A stretch of 22,962 nt of DNA. It comes from Cellulomonas_A sp047229345 (GTDB taxonomy: Bacteria; Actinomycetota; Actinomycetes; Actinomycetales; Cellulomonadaceae). Below the pieces are notes generated by a model. It was not told where the DNA came from and searched no databases. It was given only the letters and a program-made list of their open reading frames with translations. Positions 7,169-12,903 of the stretch are shown one piece after another. Positions within the stretch are counted from its first letter, which is position 1; the number at the start of each line of letters is the position of its first letter. The position numbers were made by a program, and so were the translations under genes. The stretch spans positions 1 to 22,962 of the forward strand of contig NZ_JBFTER010000081.1 of assembly GCF_047229345.1 (NCBI RefSeq), in the 5' to 3' direction.

Positions 7169-8230
7169 TCAGCGTCGGGAGCCGACGACGACCGTGCCGT
7201 CCACCTCGTCGTCGTGCACCACGACGGGCACGAGCCCTGCCCGGGCCATCGCGTCGGCGGTCAGCGGCGCCTGGCGCTCGCTCGTCTCGATGAGCAGGTG
7301 CCCGTGCGGCGCGAGCCATCGCGGGGCGACCGCCGCCAGGCGGCGGTGCACGTCGACCCCGTCGGCACCGCCGTCGAGCGCGACGGGCGCCTCGTGCTCG
7401 CGCGCCTCGGGAGGCATGAACGCGATCTCGTCGGTGGGCACGTACGGGGCGTTCGCGACCAGGACGTCGACCCGGCCGAGCAGCGCGCGCGGCAGCGGCG
7501 CGTCGAGGTCGCCCTCGTGCACGCGGCCCCCGGCCGGCTCGACGTTCCGGCGCGCGCAGCGGACCGCGGCGGGGTCGAGGTCCGCCGCGTGCAGCTCCGC
7601 ACCGGGGACGCGCGCGAGCACCGCGACGCCGACCGCCCCCGTCCCGCAGCAGAGGTCCACGACGACGGGGGGTCGACGCGCGTCCTCGTCGCCCGGCCGC
7701 GCGGTGCCGCCGGCTCCGGCCGACCCGCCGTCCCGGGCGCCCGACGGTCGGCCGCCCGACGCCCCGTCCGGCCCCGCACCGCCGTGCCCCCGACCGCCCT
7801 GTTCCGCACCGCCCCGTTCTGCACCGCCCCGTTCTGCACCGCCCCGCCGCGCACCGCCCTGCCCCGCACCGCCCTGCCCCGCACCGCCCTGCCCCGCACC
7901 GCCCTGCCCGAGCCGGCGCACGGCCTCCCGCACGAGCAGCTCGGACCGCCGTCGCGGCACGAACACCCCGGGCTCCACGACGACGCGCAGCCCCGCGAAC
8001 GCGGCCCAGCCGAGCACCTGCTCGAGCGGCAGCCCCGCGACCCGGCGCACGACGAGGTCCGCGAGCTCCGCGGGTGTCCGGGCCTCCGTCAGCAGCAGGT
8101 CGGCCTCGTCCTCGGCGAACACGCACCCCGCGGCGCGCAGCACGCGCACGACGTCCGCGCGGGACGTCCCGGACGCCGGGCCGGGACCGAGGGGATCGCG
8201 CGGGACGGGCACGTCGGGCGGTGCGGTCAC
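7169..8230 (-). CDS. PrmC-related class I methyltransferase with pentapeptide repeat insert
   Basis: The 353-residue product resembles the actinobacterial group described as putative protein N5-glutamine methyltransferase of unknown substrate (TIGR03704-like), not canonical PrmC. The N-terminal helical domain (about 23-107) includes LPLEQVLGWAAFAGLRVVVEPGVFVPRRRSE, in which the usual IPRPETE reads VPRRRSE. The SAM-binding motif I is VDLCCGTGAVG (191-201). The catalytic loop is NAPYVP (260-265) where PrmC has NPPY. An insert of nine pentapeptides of the GQGGA/ERGGA type (108-152) and a Gly/Ser tail to about 185 separate the two domains and make the protein longer than relatives. The GTG at 8230 is preceded by GGAAGGA at good spacing. 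It converges with the MFS gene, stop codons five bases apart. Confidence 0.85.
   Translation of the reverse strand: MTAPPDVPVPRDPLGPGPASGTSRADVVRVLRAAGCVFAEDEADLLLTEARTPAELADLVVRRVAGLPLEQVLGWAAFAGLRVVVEPGVFVPRRRSELLVREAVRRLGQGGAGQGGAGQGGAGQGGARRGGAERGGAERGGAEQGGRGHGGAGPDGASGGRPSGARDGGSAGAGGTARPGDEDARRPPVVVDLCCGTGAVGVAVLARVPGAELHAADLDPAAVRCARRNVEPAGGRVHEGDLDAPLPRALLGRVDVLVANAPYVPTDEIAFMPPEAREHEAPVALDGGADGVDVHRRLAAVAPRWLAPHGHLLIETSERQAPLTADAMARAGLVPVVVHDDEVDGTVVVGSRR
7776..7910. repeat. Nine 15-bp units inside the PrmC-like gene
   Basis: The plus strand shows nine 15-bp units in phase with the codons. The four at 7851-7910 are GCACCGCCCTGCCCC, with only the last base of the last copy changed. 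The next two (7806-7835) are identical to each other and read GCACCGCCCCGTTCT. The units at 7776-7805 and 7836-7850 are more diverged. Translated from the minus strand they give GQGGA four times, then RRGGA, ERGGA, ERGGA, EQGGR and GHGGA. The gradient from identical to diverged copies suggests recent expansion at one end by slippage. Confidence 0.9.
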
Positions 8231-8249
8231 GGGTGTCCTTCCGGGTCGA

Positions 8250-8276
8250 CCGCCCGACCGTAGCGCCGTCGGGCGG
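8250..8276. promoter_or_regulatory. Inverted repeat around the -10 of the PrmC-like gene
   Basis: Perfect 9-bp arms, CCGCCCGAC (8250-8258) and GTCGGGCGG (8268-8276), flank nine bases. The minus strand reads GCTACGGT across the arm border, and TACGGT (8257-8262) is a good -10 box about 26 bp from the GTG. The repeat could be an operator over this promoter or a terminator for the upstream glycolipid-binding-family gene. The 8277-8434 remainder of the gap shows nothing recognisable. Confidence 0.4.
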
Positions 8277-8434
8277 CCCGGGCGCCGGCGTCCGGGTCGC
8301 TCCTCCCCGCGGCGACCACGCGGACGCTCGGCCTGCGCAGCATCGCGGGCGCCCACGGCGGCGGCCACGCGCCGCAGCCCGGCACCGCGCGGCGGCACCG
8401 CCACGACCGGCAGCGCTCACGGGCCGCAGCGACG

Positions 8435-9052
8435 TCAGAACCGGCGCACCGCGATCCCGGGGTACTCGAGCACGAGCCCTGCGGCGTCGACCTCGAGGTC
8501 GCACGCGGTGTCGAACGCCGGTGCCGTGTACGCGAACCGCCGCCCCGGACCGGGGTGCTCGACGCGCGCGTACGTCTGCTCCAGGCGCTCGACGTCGAGC
8601 CCGACGGCGCGGACGTAGACGGCCGGCGCCGGCCCGCCCTCGCCGACCGCGAGGCGCATGCGGTGCACGGGCAGCGCGTTGGTGACCGCGGAGGACTCGA
8701 GGTCGACGTCGAGGCAGCCGTCGAGGCGCGGGTCGTGCTCGCCGTCGACCCGCCAGCGGCCCGAGCCGTCGGCGTCGAGGACGAGCGTGCGCTCACCGGC
8801 CGGCGACAGCCCCCGGACGCGTGCCCGCCGCGTCGTCCACGTGGCGTCGACGTCGATCACCGCGTCGACGACCCAGGGCTCGCCGTCCTCGACCGCGGTC
8901 GTGCAGGTCGTGATCCGCCACCCGCCGCCGAGCCCGTCGAGCCCCCCGGGCCCTCCGCCCCCGAGCGCCGTGACGTGCACGACCTCGAAGCCCTCCCGCG
9001 CCGTGCGGTGCTCCCAGGCGGCGAACGGCGGCGGGTCGGCGAACGGGGTCAT
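8435..9052 (-). CDS. Putative glycolipid-binding family protein (DUF1089)
   Basis: This 205-residue soluble protein matches the putative glycolipid-binding family (PF06475, formerly DUF1089; P. aeruginosa PA1994 is a structural member). Conserved traits seen here are WRVDGEHDPRLDGCLDVDLESS followed by VTNALPVHRM (about 100-132), a central Y/V-rich region with ARVEHPGPGRRFAYTAPAF (about 162-180), and the C-terminal DLEVDAAGLVLEYPGIAVRRF. There is no signal peptide. Ligand binding is a family-level suggestion only. The ATG at 9052 diverges from the Bcr/CflA-type gene 66 bp away. An AAGACT box lies about nine bases before the ATG, hinting at a leaderless transcript. Confidence 0.82.
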   Translation of the reverse strand: MTPFADPPPFAAWEHRTAREGFEVVHVTALGGGGPGGLDGLGGGWRITTCTTAVEDGEPWVVDAVIDVDATWTTRRARVRGLSPAGERTLVLDADGSGRWRVDGEHDPRLDGCLDVDLESSAVTNALPVHRMRLAVGEGGPAPAVYVRAVGLDVERLEQTYARVEHPGPGRRFAYTAPAFDTACDLEVDAAGLVLEYPGIAVRRF

Positions 9053-9118
9053 CGCCCGAGTCTTCTCGCGGACCGGACACCACGGAAGAGGCAGCGCCGT
9101 GCCGGTGTTGCGCCAGTC

Positions 9119-10435
9119 ATGCCACCAGCGACGAGCGCGCCCGCCGTGACCACCGGTCCGGGCGCGACCCCCACCAGCACCCTCCCCACGAGCCCCGACC
9201 CCGTGGGCACCCCGGCGGCGCTGCCCGCGCGCACCCGCCTCGGCGTCGGCCTCGTGCTGCTGCTCTCGGCGCTGACCGCGATCGGCCCGCTCACGTTCGA
9301 CACCTACCTCGCCGCGTTCCCCGAGATCGGCGCCGACCTCGGCGCCTCGACCGCCGCCGTGCAGCTCACGCTCACCGCGTCGCTCGCGGGGCTCGCGCTC
9401 GGGCAGCTCTTCATCGGGTCGCTCTCGGACGCGTACGGGCGCCGGCGGCCGCTGCTCGGGGCGCTCGTGCTCTACGTGCTGGTCTCGGCGTCGATCGCGC
9501 TCGTCGAGTCGGTCGCGATGCTGACGGCGCTGCGCGTCGTCCAGGGCTTCGCGGCGGCGGCCGGGATGGTGCTGTCGATGGCGACGATCCGCGACCGGTT
9601 CGAGGGTGTCGCCGTGTCGAAGATGATGGCGCGGCTCATGCTCGTCGTCGGCGTCGCGCCGGTGCTCGCACCCACGATCGGCGCCCAGCTGCTGAACTTC
9701 GGCTCGTGGCGGCTCGTGTTCGGCTTCCTCGCGGTGGTCGGCCTGGTGCTGCTCGTGATCGCCTCGGTGGCGCTGCGCGAGTCGCTGCCGGTCGAGAAGC
9801 GACGCACCGGCGGCACGCGCGCGGCGCTCGGGTCCTACCGCGTGCTGCTCACGAGCCGCACCTTCCTCGGGCTGGCGTTCCTGTCCGCGACGTACATGGG
9901 CGCGATGTTCACGTACGTCTCGGCGGCCACGTTCGTGTTCCAGGACGGCTTCGCGCTGTCCGCGCAGGAGTTCGGCTGGGTGTTCGCGGCGGGCGCCGCC
10001 GGCATCACCGCGGGCTCGCAGGTGTACGGCGCGCTCGTCGGGCGGTTCGAGCCCGAGCGCATCCTGGCGTGGGCGGTCGCGGCGGGCGTGGTGCTCGTGG
10101 TGGCACTGCTCGTCGTGGCGGCCGCGGGCGGTGGGTTCTGGCCCGTGACGACGCTGCTGGTCCTGGTCCTGACGACCGCGGGCTTCGTGATGCCGTCGGC
10201 CCCGGCGATCGCGCTCGCGGCGAACCCGCAGCGCGCCGGGACCGCCGCGGCCCTGCTCGGGGCGCTGCAGTTCGGCCTCGGCGCCGTGATCGCCCCGCTC
10301 ACGAGCGTCGGCGGGCAGCCGACGGCGCTCCGCATGGCGGTCGTCATGACGGGCACGATCCTCGTCTCGGCGGTCCTGCTCCTCGTGACGCGGGTCGGGA
10401 TGCCGGCCCGACGGGTCCGCGCCCTCGCCGCCTGA
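9119..10435 (+). CDS. Bcr/CflA family multidrug exporter
   Basis: This 438-residue, 12-helix MFS protein fits the Bcr/CflA subfamily. Helix 1 contains LTAIGPLTFDTYLAAFPEI, the family's D-x-Y-L-P-like signature (here DTYLAAFPEIGADL). It is followed by VQLTLTASLAGLALGQLFIGSLSDAYGRRRPLLG, which carries motif A (GSLSDAYGRRR). The helix 4-5 region has LRVVQGFAAAAGMVLSMATIRD. The first 38 residues are Thr/Pro-rich and may be partly untranslated. The role is proton-driven export, possibly of antibiotics such as bicyclomycin or chloramphenicol; the substrate is not deducible. The chosen ATG has a weak ribosome binding site; a GTG ten codons on is an alternative. It diverges from the DUF1089 gene. Confidence 0.9.
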   Translation: MPPATSAPAVTTGPGATPTSTLPTSPDPVGTPAALPARTRLGVGLVLLLSALTAIGPLTFDTYLAAFPEIGADLGASTAAVQLTLTASLAGLALGQLFIGSLSDAYGRRRPLLGALVLYVLVSASIALVESVAMLTALRVVQGFAAAAGMVLSMATIRDRFEGVAVSKMMARLMLVVGVAPVLAPTIGAQLLNFGSWRLVFGFLAVVGLVLLVIASVALRESLPVEKRRTGGTRAALGSYRVLLTSRTFLGLAFLSATYMGAMFTYVSAATFVFQDGFALSAQEFGWVFAAGAAGITAGSQVYGALVGRFEPERILAWAVAAGVVLVVALLVVAAAGGGFWPVTTLLVLVLTTAGFVMPSAPAIALAANPQRAGTAAALLGALQFGLGAVIAPLTSVGGQPTALRMAVVMTGTILVSAVLLLVTRVGMPARRVRALAA

Positions 10436-10476
10436 CCTCGGACCACCACCGGCCCGGCGCGGCCGTCGCTCGGTGA

Positions 10477-10493
10477 CGCCGGCGGGGCCGGCG
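10477..10493. terminator. Hairpin downstream of the Bcr/CflA gene
   Basis: CGCCGGC and GCCGGCG form a perfect 7-bp stem with a GGG loop, 42 bp after the transporter stop codon. No T-tract follows. Terminator function is inferred from position before the independently promoted STAS gene. The remainder of 10436-10571 has no visible gene. Confidence 0.4.
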
Positions 10494-10571
10494 CCGCACG
10501 GCGGGTCGACGCCTCGGCCTGCCGTGCAGGGCCGCGGGCCCGGCCCCGCACCACGTCCCCACCCGGTTCCT

Positions 10572-10597
10572 GCCTGACGTTCACCTGCCGTTCAGGC
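10572..10597. promoter_or_regulatory. Direct and inverted repeat upstream of the STAS gene
   Basis: CCTGACGTTCA (10573-10583) is followed immediately by CCTGCCGTTCA (10584-10594), an 11-bp direct repeat with one mismatch. GCCTGA at the left end pairs with TCAGGC at the right end (10572-10577 and 10592-10597). It lies about 70 bp before the STAS ATG, where an operator or sigma-factor site would be expected. A similar GCCTGACGT core occurs at 20510. Confidence 0.4.
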
Positions 10598-10663
10598 ACC
10601 TCGGCGACAGTGGGTCGCGGACAGGGCCGGCGCCGCGCCGGTCCGCCGGGAGGCCCGACCACC

Positions 10664-11050
10664 ATGACCACGACCCTGCCCGACCAGCGCGCCGCCGCGT
10701 CCCCGCCGCCGGAGCCCCCCGCCGCGGCGGACTGGCTGACGGCGACGCTGCGCCCCACGGGTGTGCTCGGCCGCGAGGACGCCGTCCGGCTCGCGGACGT
10801 CCTCGGCCCGCTCTCGGCGTCCGCGTCGCTCGTCATCCTCGACCTCGGCGCCGCACGGATCGGGAGCCGACGGGTCGCCGCGGTGCTCGACGAGGCCGGC
10901 GCGCACCTCGAGCGCCGGGGCGGCGGCCTGATCTGCGTGAACGTCGACCCGGACGACCGCACGCACCTCACCGCGGCCGGGGGGCACGCCGTCGTGGTCG
11001 ACGCCCCCGCCCCCGCCGGACCGGACGAGCTCGACGACCAGGACGCGTGA
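10664..11050 (+). CDS. STAS domain protein, possible anti-sigma factor antagonist
   Basis: This 128-residue protein has a disordered Pro/Ala-rich N-terminus (1-22) and a STAS-like fold (about 23-113). The segment LVILDLGAARIGSRRVAAVL (about 57-74) lines up with the phosphorylation loop of SpoIIAA/RsbV proteins (LxxVxFxDSSG). Here Ser68, in IGSRR, takes the place of the phosphorylated serine, while the usual Asp before it is Gly. The protein may therefore be a diverged antagonist or a regulator that is phosphorylated differently. GGGAGG lies 9 bases before the ATG. The RsbW-like kinase gene lies 260 bp downstream on the same strand, behind its own promoter-like box and a small ORF. Partner binding is inferred. 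Confidence 0.7.
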   Translation: MTTTLPDQRAAASPPPEPPAAADWLTATLRPTGVLGREDAVRLADVLGPLSASASLVILDLGAARIGSRRVAAVLDEAGAHLERRGGGLICVNVDPDDRTHLTAAGGHAVVVDAPAPAGPDELDDQDA

Positions 11051-11122
11051 CGACCGCCGCGACCCGCTCCCCCCTCCCGACGATCACCCGCGGCACGCCG
11101 TGAGCGGCCGCGCGCGGGTGGA

Positions 11123-11128
11123 TACGAT
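11123..11128 (+). promoter_or_regulatory. -10 box before the small ORF and RsbW-like gene
   Basis: GATACGAT contains TACGAT, a good actinobacterial -10. GTGAGC lies 17 bases upstream as a poor -35. The box is 48 bp before the GTG of the 44-codon ORF, leaving room for a leader with a strong Shine-Dalgarno sequence. Confidence 0.5.
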
Positions 11129-11175
11129 GGCGCGCGCTCGCCCGTACCCCGGGCTCGTCCGTCGGAGGGAGGGTC

Positions 11176-11310
11176 GTGGCCCGCACGCTCGACCTCGCGC
11201 CGGCGACCGGCGGACCGGGAACGACGACGGCGCGACCCGCGGGGCGGACCGTCGCCGGCGCGCCCGACCTCCTGCGCACCGCTCGAGGTGCCGGGGAGGG
11301 AGCGTCGTGA
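11176..11310 (+). CDS. Small 44-residue ORF coupled to the RsbW-like kinase
   Basis: A GTG at 11176 is preceded by GGAGGGAGGG at close spacing. The frame encodes MARTLDLAPATGGPG, then a Thr/Ala/Arg-rich stretch and TVAGAPDLLRTARGAGEGAS, and stops at TGA 11308-11310. That stop overlaps the ATG of the kinase gene by one base (TGATG), a common sign of translational coupling. Most codons end in G or C. I do not recognise the product; it is too short for an SpoIIAA-like fold and has no membrane segment. It may be a leader peptide that sets kinase translation, or a small partner. The alternative is that the whole segment is a 5' leader and the ORF is chance. Confidence 0.45.
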   Translation: MARTLDLAPATGGPGTTTARPAGRTVAGAPDLLRTARGAGEGAS

Positions 11311-11720
11311 TGGCGCCGTCGGCACGGGGCGGCCGGGGCGTCAGCGCGCGGCTGCGTGTCGCCGCCGTGCCTGCCGCGGCGCGCGAGACGCGGCACTGGG
11401 CGGTCGGCCTGGTGAAGGAGCACGGCGCGAAGGCGTCCGCGGCGCGCACGGTCGAGCTGCTCGTCAGCGAGGTCGTGACGAACGCCGTGAAGTACGGCGC
11501 GGTCGCCGACGCGATCGCCGTCTCCCTGCGCTGCACCGACGGCTCCGTGACGATCCGGGTGAGCGACGACAGCACCGTGCGCCCCGTCGTGCGCCGCGCC
11601 CGCCCGAGCGACCTCGGCGGGCGCGGGATGGAGCTCGTCGAGCGCCTCGCGGACGACTGGGGCGTCGACGTCGACGCCCGGCGCGGCAAGACGGTCTGGT
11701 TCCGGGTCGCCCTGCGCTGA
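11310..11720 (+). CDS. RsbW-like GHKL ATP-binding protein (anti-sigma kinase family)
   Basis: This 136-residue protein is a single HATPase_c_2 domain. The N-box is SEVVTNAVKYG (53-63; E54, N58), the G1 box is VSDDS (85-89, with D86), and the G2 box is GGRGMELV (103-110). These residues bind Mg-ATP in RsbW/SpoIIAB-type kinases. Such small proteins act as anti-sigma factors or as kinases of STAS antagonists; in actinobacteria many exist without an adjacent sigma factor. GGGGAGGGAG precedes both an overlapping GTG (11307) and the ATG (11310); the ATG has better spacing. The stop of the upstream small ORF overlaps this ATG. The STAS gene upstream is the natural candidate partner. A strong hairpin follows the stop codon. 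Confidence 0.87.
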   Translation: MAPSARGGRGVSARLRVAAVPAAARETRHWAVGLVKEHGAKASAARTVELLVSEVVTNAVKYGAVADAIAVSLRCTDGSVTIRVSDDSTVRPVVRRARPSDLGGRGMELVERLADDWGVDVDARRGKTVWFRVALR

Positions 11721-11721
11721 G

Positions 11722-11736
11722 CCCCGCGCGGCGGGG
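11722..11736 (+). terminator. Terminator-like hairpin after the RsbW-like gene
   Basis: CCCCGC and GCGGGG form a perfect 6-bp stem around a GCG loop, starting one base after the stop codon and followed by TCCCCC. It lacks a proper T-run, as is common in high-GC actinobacteria. Placement between the kinase gene and the next promoter supports termination. Confidence 0.5.
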
Positions 11737-11779
11737 TCCCCCGACCGTGGCTCACCGCGCGCCCACGCGGCCCGGCCGG

Positions 11780-11786
11780 TAGGAAT
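11780..11786 (+). promoter_or_regulatory. -10 box of the LLM oxidoreductase gene (leaderless)
   Basis: TAGGAAT fits a TAnnnT-type -10 and ends seven bases before the ATG at 11794, which suggests a leaderless mRNA. It overlaps an earlier in-frame ATG at 11785 and so argues against that start. Confidence 0.5.
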
Positions 11787-11793
11787 GGGCGGC

Positions 11794-12903
11794 ATGACTG
11801 TCGTCGGACTCCATGCCTCGCACGAGCAGGTCCACCCCGCCGCGCTGCTGCGCGCGGTCCAGCAGGCGCAAGCAGCGGGCTTCGGCGCCGCGATGTGCTC
11901 GGACCACCTCGCGCCCTGGAGCGAGCGCCAGGGCCACTCGGGCTTCGCGTGGTCGTGGCTCGGTGCCGCGCTCGCCACGACCGACCTCCCCATGGGCTGC
12001 GTCAACGCCCCCGGGCAGCGCTACCACCCCGTGATCGTCGCGCAGGCGTCGGCGACGCTCGCGGCGATGTTCCCCGGGCGGTTCTGGGTCGCGCTGGGCT
12101 CGGGCGAGAACGCCAACGAGCACATCACCGGCGACCCGTGGCCGCCCAAGGCCGAGCGCGACGCCCGGCTGCGCGAGTGCGTCGACATCATCCGCGCGCT
12201 GCACGCGGGCGAGACGGTCACGCACCGCGGCCTCGTCACGGTCGACGAGGCGCGCGTCTGGACGCTCCCGGACACCCCGCCCAAGCTCATCGGCCCGGCG
12301 GTCACGTCGGCGACCGCCCGCGCGCACGCCGACTGGGCCGACGGCCTCATCACGACGAACCAGCCCGTCGAGAAGCTCCGCGAGATCGTCGCGGAGTACC
12401 GCGGCGCGGGCGGGCGCGGCGACCTCGCGCTCCAGGTGCACCTGTCGTGGGCGCACACCGAGGAGCAGGCGCTCGCGATCGCGCACGACCAGTGGCGCAC
12501 GAACATCTACGACCCGCCGGTGTGCTGGGACCTCGCGACGCCGCAGCACTTCGACGTCGTCGCGGCCGACGTCCCGCCCGAGCAGGTGCGCGGCACGGTG
12601 ATCGTCTCGGCGGACGTCTCGCGGCTCGTCGACCAGATCGGCGAGCTCGTCGACGTCGGCTTCGACCAGGTGTACCTGCACCACGTGGGCCAGGAGCTCG
12701 AGGAGTTCGTCGACGTGTTCGGCGAGCGCGTCGTCCCGCAGCTCGCGGGCACGTCGTCGGGCACCGGGCCGGGCACCTCCTCGGCCGCGTCGCCGGGCAC
12801 CGCGTCCGCGGGCGCCGCCGGGCACGCCGACCCCCACGACCCGCACCTCTACGCCCCCGAGCACCAGCAGCCGGGCCCCGAGGCGGAGGTGGGCCACGCA
12901 TGA
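11794..12903 (+). CDS. LLM-class flavin oxidoreductase (TIGR03885-like)
   Basis: The 369-residue product has a luciferase-like (bacterial luciferase/F420 reductase) TIM-barrel fold. Visible traits are GLHASHEQVHP at the start, SDHLAPW (about 33-39), FPGRFWVALGSGENANEHITGDPWP (about 92-116) and a C-terminal DVGFDQVYLHHVGQ. It resembles the group annotated as probable non-F420 (FMN-dependent) flavin oxidoreductases, TIGR03885. The substrate is unknown. The last 50 residues are a Gly/Ser/Thr-rich, then His/Pro-rich tail (GTSSGTGPGTSS and so on), likely dispensable. The stop codon overlaps the ATG of the GH13 gene by four bases (ATGA), so the two enzymes are translated together. This pairing recurs in actinobacteria as far as I recall. 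The ATG at 11794 is supported by the -10 box. Confidence 0.87.
   Translation: MTVVGLHASHEQVHPAALLRAVQQAQAAGFGAAMCSDHLAPWSERQGHSGFAWSWLGAALATTDLPMGCVNAPGQRYHPVIVAQASATLAAMFPGRFWVALGSGENANEHITGDPWPPKAERDARLRECVDIIRALHAGETVTHRGLVTVDEARVWTLPDTPPKLIGPAVTSATARAHADWADGLITTNQPVEKLREIVAEYRGAGGRGDLALQVHLSWAHTEEQALAIAHDQWRTNIYDPPVCWDLATPQHFDVVAADVPPEQVRGTVIVSADVSRLVDQIGELVDVGFDQVYLHHVGQELEEFVDVFGERVVPQLAGTSSGTGPGTSSAASPGTASAGAAGHADPHDPHLYAPEHQQPGPEAEVGHA

Noticed and set aside
5382..8618. 1078-codon plus-strand open frame across the MFS and PrmC-like genes
   Set aside because: It runs out of frame through two genes on opposite strands, has arginine-rich composition and no domain. Absence of stops is expected at this GC content.
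11785..11793. Upstream ATG for the LLM oxidoreductase
   Set aside because: It overlaps the TAGGAAT -10 box; the ATG at 11794 fits a leaderless start and the family N-terminus.
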